Of a stretch of DNA of 6,653 bases, positions 1 to 5,508 are shown piece after piece. The DNA comes from Nitrospira sp. Its GTDB lineage: Bacteria; Nitrospirota; Nitrospiria; Nitrospirales; Nitrospiraceae. The translations under genes were made by a program, and so were the position numbers. The notes beneath the pieces are model-generated. The model was not told the origin of the DNA. It saw only the letters and a list, made by a program, of their open reading frames with translations, and did no database searches. The stretch spans positions 1 to 6,653 of the forward strand of contig JAKDNQ010000121.1 of NCBI GenBank assembly GCA_030456405.1, written 5' to 3'. Position 1 is the stretch's first letter. Each line of letters begins with the position of its first letter.

Positions 1-422
1 AGGCAGATCAATCCCACGACCGACGCCACACGATAGCAGTAGAGCGAGAGGTCTTGAAACGTGGCGTACCGTGACGCTGTCAGATCCATTTCAACCCCTT
101 TGATCAGTTCATCGAAGTAGGTCTGTGGAATGGCGAGCTGTCTCACATGTTCGGCCAAACTGATGGTGACCGGGAAGTTCGGCGCGCCGTGGTAGGCCGC
201 TTCGAGTTCGGCCTGCCATCGTCGCAGTTCCTCCCGGGGATTGCTTCCTGCCGGCGGTTCATCGACGGCATTGTCGACTTCCTTGCAGAACGCATAGACG
301 GTGTACATCGCGGCGCGCCGTATCTTCGGCAGGAAGAGAAAGGAATAATAGAAATTACTTCCGCTCTTCTTGGTGAGGGCTGTGCAGTAGGCTTGCGCGT
401 CGGCGACGGAGTGTGAAGTCAT
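1..422 (-). CDS. hpnD: Squalene/phytoene synthase family protein, HpnD-like (5' part only)
   Basis: The reverse strand encodes 140 residues from an ATG at 422 and stays open to the left edge, so the C-terminal half is missing. HpnD makes presqualene diphosphate from two farnesyl diphosphates, the first step of the HpnCDE route to squalene and hopanoids, at the cytoplasmic membrane face. Visible hallmarks are FYYSFLFLPK (residues 24-33), the YAFCKEVD helix (43-50), the first aspartate-rich motif DNAVD (50-54) that binds Mg-diphosphate, and a YCYRVASVVGL segment (128-138) typical of the family. The second aspartate-rich motif would lie beyond the window. The ATG overlaps the stop of the upstream cobalamin-binding gene as ATGA, and no Shine-Dalgarno is visible, so translation is probably coupled. 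HpnD rather than HpnC or CrtB is inferred from the FYYSFLFLPK wording; the superfamily is secure, the subtype less so. Confidence 0.85.
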   Translation of the reverse strand, partial: MTSHSVADAQAYCTALTKKSGSNFYYSFLFLPKIRRAAMYTVYAFCKEVDNAVDEPPAGSNPREELRRWQAELEAAYHGAPNFPVTISLAEHVRQLAIPQTYFDELIKGVEMDLTASRYATFQDLSLYCYRVASVVGLIC

Positions 423-1354
423 GGATGTTGATGAATCGCCAATGGTCCAAGCCGGCAGGCGATGGATTCATGGATGTGGTCATGGTCTTGTGGATGGAGG
501 ATAGCCGACAGCAGTTCAATGCCGTCGATCAATCGAGGGCCTGGCCGGCTGAAATAGGAAGAGGCGTCGACCAGGTATGTGTGTGCGGCCAATGCGGGAG
601 AAAGTTGCCATTGATCGGGATGTTGCATCAATTGAAGTAATTCCGCATGAGTTTTTTCAACGGAAAAACCACAGGGCATAACAAGAAGGACCTCTGGTGC
701 CGCAGCCAAGATTTCATTCCATGTCACGACTCGCGAAGGATTTCCGGGCTCCGCGAGGACATCCTGGCCCCCGGCTCGTTGAACCATTTCAGGAACCCAA
801 TGGCCTGCGACGTACAAGGGAGAGAGCCATTCGATACAGACCACACGAGGGCGATGCGAGACGGTCTGGAGCCGACGGTGCACGGCATCGAGCCGATCGT
901 GTAAGCGCGCGGCGAGCCGATGTCCCTCCATTGACCGGCCTGCGGCGTCACCGATCCGCACGACATCGTCGATCACATCGAGGACCGAGCTGGGGTTTAA
1001 CGTGAGGACGGTTGGTTGCCGAGGCATCGAGTCAATGGCGTTCTGGAGTTGGTCCGGCGTAATGGCGCAGACATGACAGAGGTCTTGAGACAGGATGAGT
1101 TCCGGTTCAACCTGTCGCAACAGCTCGTCGTTCAGCCGATAGAGGCGCTGTCCTGAGGCCACAAGCTGACGAACGCGTGTGTCGATGTCGGCGCTGGCCA
1201 GTCCATGAGGAGGAATCACCGGCTCAACCATGATGGGCAGGTGTCTGATCGATGGTGGATAGTCGCACTCATGACTGATCCCGACTAACTCATCGCAGAG
1301 GCCGAGCGAGGCAATCACTTCGGTCGCACTGGGAAGCAAAGAACAGATTCTCAT
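419..1354 (-). CDS. Cytosolic-type cobalamin-binding protein, BtuF-like (periplasmic-binding-protein fold)
   Basis: This 311-residue protein belongs to the BtuF/FepB-like class III substrate-binding fold (COG0614). Family-typical segments are RICSLLPSATEVIASLGL (2-19), the HECDYP motif (28-33), QDLCHVCAI (90-98), WLSPLYVAGHWVPEM (176-190) and YFSRPGPRLIDG (267-278). BtuF itself binds vitamin B12 in the periplasm and delivers it to BtuCD. Here the N-terminus goes straight into the first beta strand with no signal peptide or lipobox, so the mature protein should be cytosolic and its role is less certain: B12 or corrinoid handling is the family-level annotation. The tail carries six histidines (H287, H291, H293, H295, H308, H310). 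The start lies 12 nt after the stop of the HAD gene, with only a weak Shine-Dalgarno, and the stop overlaps the hpnD start. No btuC or btuD is in view. Family assignment is confident; ligand and function are inferred. Confidence 0.88.
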   Translation of the reverse strand: MRICSLLPSATEVIASLGLCDELVGISHECDYPPSIRHLPIMVEPVIPPHGLASADIDTRVRQLVASGQRLYRLNDELLRQVEPELILSQDLCHVCAITPDQLQNAIDSMPRQPTVLTLNPSSVLDVIDDVVRIGDAAGRSMEGHRLAARLHDRLDAVHRRLQTVSHRPRVVCIEWLSPLYVAGHWVPEMVQRAGGQDVLAEPGNPSRVVTWNEILAAAPEVLLVMPCGFSVEKTHAELLQLMQHPDQWQLSPALAAHTYLVDASSYFSRPGPRLIDGIELLSAILHPQDHDHIHESIACRLGPLAIHQHP

Positions 1355-1366
1355 ACCATTTGGTTC

Positions 1367-2062
1367 TTAAGCGGCCGGCCACAACCGTTCGCGAAGGTCG
1401 TTCAGGCGCATGTGCGAAAGGTTTTGGACAACCGCATGGGCCTCTTGCAGATCTTGAACCCTGTGTGTGTTGGCCACGGCAAGGACTTTCATCCCGGCGG
1501 TTTGTGCGCCGCGGATACCTGGGATCGAATCCTCAATAACCAAGCAGGATCCAGCGGTGATGGCGTGCTCAGGGTGTTGTCGATTCAACCCGTTGAGAGC
1601 ATGGAGAAAGGGTTGTGGATCGGGCTTTCCTCTGGTCACGTCTTCTGCGCTGGTGATGTGAAGAAATTCTTTTCGGAGCCCCGCCTGTTCGAGGATCACC
1701 TCGATTTCATGGCGGAGGGCCCCGGAGGCGATCGCCAAGGGATAGGCCGCCGCGGATTCACGCACGAACTCACATGCTCCTGGGAAAATGACTTGGCGCT
1801 CTCTGACCGAATCGAGATAGGCATGGGCTTTTCGTTGGATCAGTTGTGTGACGGTCGCTGGGTCTGTGGGATGCTGGTGCGCGGTGAGTGCCGCGATAAA
1901 ACAGCCCCGATCGTCGTACCCCAAGTAATTGGCGTAGTAATCGGATTCAGTCAGCTCGATATCGATTTCAGCCAGCGTTTGGCGGAAGCTGGAAAAATGA
2001 AGAGGCTCGGTGTCCGCAATCACACCGTCAAAGTCAAAGATCATCGCTGCGAGTGTCGCCAT
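1367..2062 (-). CDS. HAD-superfamily hydrolase, beta-phosphoglucomutase/CbbY-like
   Basis: This 231-residue protein has every HAD core motif in order. Motif I is DFDGVIADTE, with nucleophile D10 and acid/base D12. Motif II is the serine in IASG (S113), motif III is K146 in RGKPDP, and motif IV is VIEDS with E177 and D178 for Mg2+. The helical cap between about residues 17 and 85 makes it subfamily IA. H22, just after motif I, and R52 in the cap sit where beta-phosphoglucomutase has substrate-loop residues, so a sugar-phosphate mutase or phosphatase is plausible; phosphoglycolate phosphatase-like activity is the main alternative. Length is normal. It is the first gene of a three-gene operon with the cobalamin-binding protein and hpnD, and an extended -10 promoter lies about 50 nt upstream. 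Shine-Dalgarno complementarity is poor, but motif I begins so close to the N-terminus that the start can hardly lie further in than M7. Substrate cannot be read from sequence. Confidence 0.9.
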   Translation of the reverse strand: MATLAAMIFDFDGVIADTEPLHFSSFRQTLAEIDIELTESDYYANYLGYDDRGCFIAALTAHQHPTDPATVTQLIQRKAHAYLDSVRERQVIFPGACEFVRESAAAYPLAIASGALRHEIEVILEQAGLRKEFLHITSAEDVTRGKPDPQPFLHALNGLNRQHPEHAITAGSCLVIEDSIPGIRGAQTAGMKVLAVANTHRVQDLQEAHAVVQNLSHMRLNDLRERLWPAA

Positions 2063-2111
2063 GGAATCGTCTCGATCATGCGGGTATGGTTATGGGATAT
2101 GAACCGGGTGG

Positions 2112-2120
2112 ATTATAGCA
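2112..2120 (-). promoter_or_regulatory. Extended -10 promoter for the HAD-cobalamin-binding-hpnD operon
   Basis: On the minus strand the sequence reads TGCTATAAT, a perfect TATAAT at 2117-2112 preceded by the TGn of an extended -10. The predicted start is near 2105, giving a leader of about 43 nt before the HAD ATG at 2062. At 16-17 bp spacing the -35 position holds only a poor match (TATTCA or CTATTC), which fits an extended -10 promoter or one needing an activator. Confidence 0.6.
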
Positions 2121-2126
2121 CAGGGA

Positions 2127-2146
2127 TCTCGCCTGAATAGGCGAGA
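2127..2146. repeat. Perfect 8-bp inverted repeat with 4-nt loop at the -35 region
   Basis: TCTCGCCT, a GAAT spacer, then AGGCGAGA form a perfect 20-base inverted repeat. It lies 44 nt past the stop of the SH3 gene and its centre falls on the -35 position of the downstream operon promoter. No T-run follows on either strand, so it does not look like a standard intrinsic terminator. An operator for a dimeric regulator, or a terminator that works without a T-tract, are the two readings. Confidence 0.6.
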
Positions 2147-2189
2147 ATATGTCTGGTCTGTGTGGCCCGTATGAGAGAACGTTGGAAGG

Positions 2190-2918
2190 TTAGAACTTCA
2201 AGCGAAGCCGTTTTTCTGATACCCAGCCCATGGCGCCTTCGTCGGTGCGCACCAAATACACCCAGCCACCGGGTTGTAAATCACCGTCCATGACGGTCAG
2301 TGAGACTCCTAGACGAACGATTGGCCCAGGCTTGTTGCTCGATGATTCTGCATATAACGAAATGTTTCCGTCGGAAGCCTGGTTATCTCCTGTGACGGTC
2401 ACCTTCTGTCCTTCACTGAACATCGGTTCGGATGACGGCGCCCCCGGGGCCACGCGTATTGCTGCTGTTTGGGGTGGGGGAATGACCGCGGGAGCCACAG
2501 GAGTGACGGCAGCGGCAGGAGGAGCAGCCGGGGTTAAGGGAGCTGAGGCGTCGTTGCTCGGAGTGACCACGGCTTGTGGCGGTTCGACCATCGGCGCCGG
2601 GGCTGCCGGATTCGGTTTCATGGCCATTGGTGGCGGAGTACTCTCCCCCAGGTAGGGGCTCAGCCATTCAGTCACTATTTCCGGTTCCAGCGAGAGATAC
2701 GCGATGCCGCCGACAAGAGCCAGGACAAGTACCCAGAGAATCGGGCTGCCTCCCCCAGATTTCTTCTGAGGGTTCATTGGGCCTCTTGCGTTCATGGTGT
2801 TCGTTTGATCGAGTTCTTCTTCGGTGAACTCCAGATCTGGCTCCGGTTGGCGGGCAAAGCAAATCGTCCAGTTAAAAGGACTCCATGCCGATGTCATGTT
2901 CTCGACAAGCGCACCCAT
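2190..2918 (-). CDS. Membrane-anchored protein with Pro/Ala-rich linker and C-terminal SH3-like domain
   Basis: This 242-residue protein has three parts. The N-terminus (1-56) includes an acidic stretch (DLEFTEEELDQ), followed by a KKSGGG segment and one hydrophobic helix at about 58-77 (ILWVLVLALVGGIAYLSL). A Pro/Ala/Thr/Val-rich linker spans about 93-167, and a bacterial SH3-like domain fills about 170-242, ending GAMGWVSEKRLRLKF. The positive residues before the helix predict a cytoplasmic N-terminus and a periplasmic SH3 domain on a flexible tether, as in proteins that contact peptidoglycan or envelope partners. I chose the ATG at 2918 because AGGGAGGT lies a suitable distance upstream; the in-frame ATG at 2960 lacks such a site. 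A later start (M48, before KKSGGG) with a weaker AGAGG is possible and would remove the acidic N-terminus. It lies between nrdJ and the HAD gene with its own promoters. The partner is unknown. Confidence 0.75.
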   Translation of the reverse strand: MGALVENMTSAWSPFNWTICFARQPEPDLEFTEEELDQTNTMNARGPMNPQKKSGGGSPILWVLVLALVGGIAYLSLEPEIVTEWLSPYLGESTPPPMAMKPNPAAPAPMVEPPQAVVTPSNDASAPLTPAAPPAAAVTPVAPAVIPPPQTAAIRVAPGAPSSEPMFSEGQKVTVTGDNQASDGNISLYAESSSNKPGPIVRLGVSLTVMDGDLQPGGWVYLVRTDEGAMGWVSEKRLRLKF

Positions 2919-2923
2919 CGAGC

Positions 2924-2929
2924 ACCTCC
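2924..2929 (-). promoter_or_regulatory. Shine-Dalgarno deciding the start of the SH3 protein
   Basis: The minus strand reads GGAGGT here, within AGGGAGGT, ending five bases before the ATG at 2918. This is the strongest ribosome-binding site on this strand. It supports the 242-residue product over the longer reading from 2960. Confidence 0.75.
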
Positions 2930-2969
2930 CTGCTGAACAATCAATGCTACGGGGATTCATCTGTAGAAA

Positions 2970-2998
2970 TAGCTATCACCATCGTCGAGTGCTGTCAA
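2970..2998 (-). promoter_or_regulatory. Candidate promoter P2 for the SH3 gene
   Basis: A perfect TTGACA (2998-2993) is followed after 17 bp by TAGCTA (2975-2970), a poor -10 that has the TG of an extended element in front. The predicted start is near 2963, about 45 nt before the ATG. It is weaker than P1 because of its -10. Confidence 0.35.
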
Positions 2999-3026
2999 TT
3001 TTATCAAGGAATCCTGCGTGTGTCGA
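2998..3026 (-). promoter_or_regulatory. Candidate promoter P1 for the SH3 gene
   Basis: TCGACA (3026-3021, five of six matches to TTGACA), a 17-bp spacer and TAAAAT (3003-2998, five of six) form a good sigma-70 type promoter, with TGA before the -10 as an extended element. It starts seven bases after the nrdJ stop and predicts a start near 2991. It suggests the SH3 gene is transcribed independently of nrdJ. Confidence 0.55.
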
Positions 3027-3032
3027 CATGTC

Positions 3033-4805
3033 TTAACAGGGCTGCGTCGGACTACAGGAAAAGACCTGCTGCTCTCTGCTGCCCGATCTGAAAACGGTGA
3101 GGCCTTTGCATTCGAGCCGGTAGGCGAGAAGAAAGGCTTCGGCCACTTCGGCTTTGCTTGTGATGGCTGGCAAATTGATGGTTTTCGAGACTCCGCTGTC
3201 GCTATATCGCTGAAATACCGACTGCATACGCACATGTTGCGCGGGAGAAACATCGTGCGCTGTGACAAAGAGTCGGCGTAAGTGTTCGGGGATCTGAGTC
3301 ATATGTTGAATTGAGGGGGAAGCGTTCAGGTCGGGCCGAAGTGTTTCGATGTCGAGGCCGAGTTTACGCGCGTGCCGGAGAAAAGCAGGATGAATCGAGG
3401 TGAGCACGACGCCATCCATGACGCGGCGGATCTCGTGCACGCCGTATAACGGTTCAATGCCGGGTGAACAGCCAGCGATCAGGCTGATGCTGCCGGTCGG
3501 CGCAATCGTGGTGACGGTTGCGTTGCGTTGTCGTCGGTGAAGCCCTTGAAGGCGGCTGCCTCGATAGGCAGGAAAGACTCCCCGTTCATCGGCTAACGTC
3601 ACTGACGCCAGGTGGGCGCGTGATTGAAAAAACTCCATGAGAGTCGTCGCTGTGAGGAGGGCGGCTTCAGAACTGTAGGGGATATTGAGGGCGATGAGCA
3701 AGTCGGCGAAGCCCATAATCCCTAGACCGATTTTTCTCGTCTGTTTCGTCATCCGGTCGACCTGAGGAAGTGGGAAGCAGTTGCGATCGATCACGTTGTC
3801 GAGAAAGCGTACGGCGAGGGAGATGACTTCGGCTAATCGGGTGAAGTCAATGATAGGGCCTGCATCCGATTGCGCGATGAAATTGGCTACATTGATGGAG
3901 CCAAGGGTGCAGGATTCATAGGCCAGCAACGGTTGTTCACCGCAGGGATTGGTCGATTCGATTGCGCCAAGGCGAGGAGTAGGATTGGCGCGATTGATGG
4001 TATCGAGAAAGATCAGACCTGGCTCGCCGCTGGCCCAAGCGGCGTCGACGAGCCGATTGAATACGAGCTGTGCCGGGAGCCTCCCTGTTGGTGTGTTGGT
4101 ATGGGGATTGATCAAGGTATAGCTGCGGCGGCGCTCGAGGGCCTGCATGAATGAATCGGTGATGCCGACAGAGAGATTGAAGTTCGTCATTTCGGTCGGT
4201 ACCTGCTTGAGCGCGATAAAATCGAGAATGTCCGGGTGGTCGATACGAAGGATGCCCATATTTGCGCCGCGCCTGGTTCCGCCTTGTTTGATGACGTCTG
4301 TCGAGAGATTGAAGAGGCGCATGAAGGAAATTGGCCCGGACGCCACACCATTCGACGACGCGACCTGGTCGTCGTGAGGGCGTACGTGGCTAAACGAGAA
4401 TCCCGTTCCGCCGCCCGATTGGTGAATGAGGGCTTGATGTTTCAAGGTATCGTAAATAGAGGCCAGAGAGTCTTCGACTGGCAGCACGAAACAGGCGGAG
4501 AGTTGCTGGAGTCGTCGCCCGGCGTTCATCAGCGTGGGCGAATTGGGGAGAAAGTCGAGCCGGGCCATGCTCTCATACCAGCGCTGAGCCGCATGGGGCA
4601 GCCGGCTAGCAGGGGGATAGAGTCGTTCAGCCTGCGCGATATCGGTCGCGACGCGCCAGAATAGTTGCCTTGGCGTTTCGACGATCATCCCAGCCATGTT
4701 CCTGGCCAGATAGCGGGCGCGAATGACGATGTTGGCTTGAGATGAAAGTCGAAGTCGTGGAAATTGTGGTGGACGTAGAGGCGTGGTCGTTTTCTTGGCC
4801 GACAT
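3033..4805 (-). CDS. nrdJ: Adenosylcobalamin-dependent (class II) ribonucleotide reductase, short form
   Basis: This 590-residue protein reduces ribonucleotides to deoxyribonucleotides, using adenosylcobalamin to form a thiyl radical, and acts in the cytosol without oxygen dependence. The catalytic set is complete. C105 (in LSACFVLP) and C299 (in YESCTLGSINV) are the barrel redox pair, C288 in NPCGEQ is the thiyl cysteine, and N286 and E290 flank it. The C288-C299 spacing of 11 matches that in the Thermotoga enzyme. APTGSISLIAGCSPGIEP (435-452), SKTINLP (540-546) and KGLTVFRSGSREQQV (567-581) are further family blocks. The C-terminus ends in a C584-x5-C590 pair, likely the swinging arm that re-reduces the active site. 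There is no N-terminal ATP-cone. No in-frame ATG, GTG or TTG lies between the preceding stop and this ATG, so the start is well fixed. It is divergent from yjbQ and probably monocistronic. Confidence 0.96.
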   Translation of the reverse strand: MSAKKTTTPLRPPQFPRLRLSSQANIVIRARYLARNMAGMIVETPRQLFWRVATDIAQAERLYPPASRLPHAAQRWYESMARLDFLPNSPTLMNAGRRLQQLSACFVLPVEDSLASIYDTLKHQALIHQSGGGTGFSFSHVRPHDDQVASSNGVASGPISFMRLFNLSTDVIKQGGTRRGANMGILRIDHPDILDFIALKQVPTEMTNFNLSVGITDSFMQALERRRSYTLINPHTNTPTGRLPAQLVFNRLVDAAWASGEPGLIFLDTINRANPTPRLGAIESTNPCGEQPLLAYESCTLGSINVANFIAQSDAGPIIDFTRLAEVISLAVRFLDNVIDRNCFPLPQVDRMTKQTRKIGLGIMGFADLLIALNIPYSSEAALLTATTLMEFFQSRAHLASVTLADERGVFPAYRGSRLQGLHRRQRNATVTTIAPTGSISLIAGCSPGIEPLYGVHEIRRVMDGVVLTSIHPAFLRHARKLGLDIETLRPDLNASPSIQHMTQIPEHLRRLFVTAHDVSPAQHVRMQSVFQRYSDSGVSKTINLPAITSKAEVAEAFLLAYRLECKGLTVFRSGSREQQVFSCSPTQPC

Positions 4806-4811
4806 CGTGCC

Positions 4812-4817
4812 ATTATA
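4812..4817 (-). promoter_or_regulatory. -10 element of nrdJ, placed for a leaderless mRNA
   Basis: A perfect TATAAT on the minus strand lies six bases before the nrdJ ATG, so transcription should begin at or next to the A of the start codon. No Shine-Dalgarno exists in the intervening bases. The -35 region holds only a weak match (AATCAA at 17 bp). The box sits in a 14-bp near-palindrome (4810-4823). Confidence 0.55.
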
Positions 4818-4911
4818 TACTGGAAGCCGCCTGATTGATTCTCTTTCACGAATTTCATGCAGTCTGCGTCAGAGAGATTCATCGAGGACTTGGGGCAGAC
4901 AAAGAGCGCGC

Positions 4912-4941
4912 TTGCATCTCGAACGTCCAGTTCGGCAGAAT
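4912..4941 (+). promoter_or_regulatory. Weak candidate promoter for yjbQ
   Basis: TTGCAT (4912-4917), an 18-bp spacer and CAGAAT (4936-4941, four of six to TATAAT) would start transcription near 4948, about 16 nt before the yjbQ ATG. It is the best candidate I see in the divergent gap, but the -35 matches only three of six bases. Confidence 0.25.
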
Positions 4942-4963
4942 GAAAGCCCACTGATCGACAGCT

Positions 4964-5377
4964 ATGAAATCCTATCGCGAAGAAATCTGGTTCGAGACGA
5001 AGACGCGGCGCGCCTACCTCAATATCACCCGTCAAGTAGAGGCGGCGATCAAGAAGAGCTGCGTCCAAGACGGGTTTGTGCTGGTGAATGCCATGCATAT
5101 TACGGCGAGTGTGTACATTAACGACGATGAACCAGGCTTACTCAAGGACTATGACCGGTTCCTGGAAGGGCTCGTCCCTCAAGGAGCGGTCTATGAGCAC
5201 AACGAGACAGGAGAAGACAACGGCGATGCCCACATCAAGCGTCAATTGATGGGGCGAGAAGTCGTGGTCGCGATTACCGAAGGTCGGTTGGATTTCGGCC
5301 CATGGGAACAAATTTTCTACGGCGAGTTCGACGGACAAAGGCGAAAACGAGTCTTGGTGAAGGTGATTGGATCGTGA
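4964..5377 (+). CDS. yjbQ: YjbQ / UPF0047 family protein (secondary thiamine-phosphate synthase enzyme)
   Basis: This 137-residue protein is a full-length member of the YjbQ family (COG0432). Visible family blocks are [16 protein letters not shown] (42-57, with H45), the KDYDRFL segment (61-67), and a run from E81 through [13 protein letters not shown] (85-97, with H90), then [18 protein letters not shown] (107-124). YjbQ homologues can supply weak thiamine-phosphate synthase activity in vivo, hence the product name, but their physiological role is not settled. No signal peptide or membrane helix is present, so it should be cytosolic. The start is fixed by an in-frame TGA at 4952-4954; there is no clear Shine-Dalgarno. 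The stop codon overlaps the GTG of a small ORF (GTGA), which in turn leads into the 337-residue gene, so the three may form one transcript. No other thiamine genes are in the window. Confidence 0.93.
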   Translation: MKSYREEIWFETKTRRAYLNITRQVEAAIKKSCVQDGFVLVNAMHITASVYINDDEPGLLKDYDRFLEGLVPQGAVYEHNETGEDNGDAHIKRQLMGREVVVAITEGRLDFGPWEQIFYGEFDGQRRKRVLVKVIGS

Positions 5378-5508
5378 GCCGTAAGCTGCGCAGTCGGTGG
5401 CCAACACGTCGTGGGAATAAATTATTTGAGCGCTTGCTACCACGGGAAAATTTTGGCAACATGGATCACGATGGTGGATGGTGTGGTAGGAGTCTGTCGA
5501 TATGTTGA
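5374..5508 (+). CDS. Possible 44-residue small protein between yjbQ and the next gene
   Basis: A GTG at 5374 overlaps the yjbQ stop as GTGA and opens a 44-codon frame that ends in TGA at 5506-5508, overlapping the ATG of the next gene at 5502. AGGTGA (5361-5366) lies seven bases upstream of the GTG, a near-ideal ribosome-binding site by sequence and spacing. The predicted peptide is strongly basic at first ([22 protein letters not shown]), then Gly/Asp-rich ([11 protein letters not shown]), with two cysteines (residues 37 and 44). It has no membrane helix and I recognise no family. It fills the 124-base gap between two genes almost exactly. Against it: AGGTGA lies inside yjbQ codons and may be coincidental, a frame this short can arise by chance, and the same frame is also open upstream inside yjbQ. 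Confidence 0.35.
   Translation: MSRKLRSRWPTRRGNKLFERLLPRENFGNMDHDGGWCGRSLSIC
5488..5492 (+). promoter_or_regulatory. Shine-Dalgarno of the 337-residue protein
   Basis: AGGAG lies nine bases before the ATG at 5502 and supports that start. It falls inside the last codons of the small ORF, so ribosomes finishing that ORF would terminate right beside it. Confidence 0.6.

Noticed and set aside
1412..2140. 242-codon plus-strand open frame opposite the HAD gene
   Set aside because: The opposite strand has an intact HAD protein with all catalytic motifs. The antisense product has no recognisable family or good start context and looks like a codon-structure shadow.
2127..2146. Intrinsic terminator for the SH3 gene
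   Set aside because: The stem is good but no T-run follows on either strand, and the next promoter overlaps it. It is kept as an inverted repeat of unknown role.
2230..2655. 141-codon plus-strand frame opposite the SH3 protein
   Set aside because: Its Gly/Ala-rich translation mirrors the Pro/Ala-rich linker on the other strand; the minus-strand gene has a strong Shine-Dalgarno and domain structure.
2919..2960. Longer N-terminus for the SH3 protein, from ATG at 2960
   Set aside because: It has no ribosome-binding site of comparable quality, while AGGGAGGT lies just ahead of the ATG at 2918.
4236..4664. 142-codon plus-strand frame inside nrdJ
   Set aside because: It overlaps the catalytic region of nrdJ on the opposite strand, and nrdJ is unmistakable.
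4806..4963. Cobalamin riboswitch upstream of nrdJ
   Set aside because: The divergent gap is only 158 bases, the likely start of transcription is at the ATG, and no B12-box-like conserved segment is visible.
5426..5466. Internal promoter before the 337-residue gene (TTGCTA, 17 bp, CAACAT)
   Set aside because: Only four of six and three of six consensus matches; not better than chance for this region.
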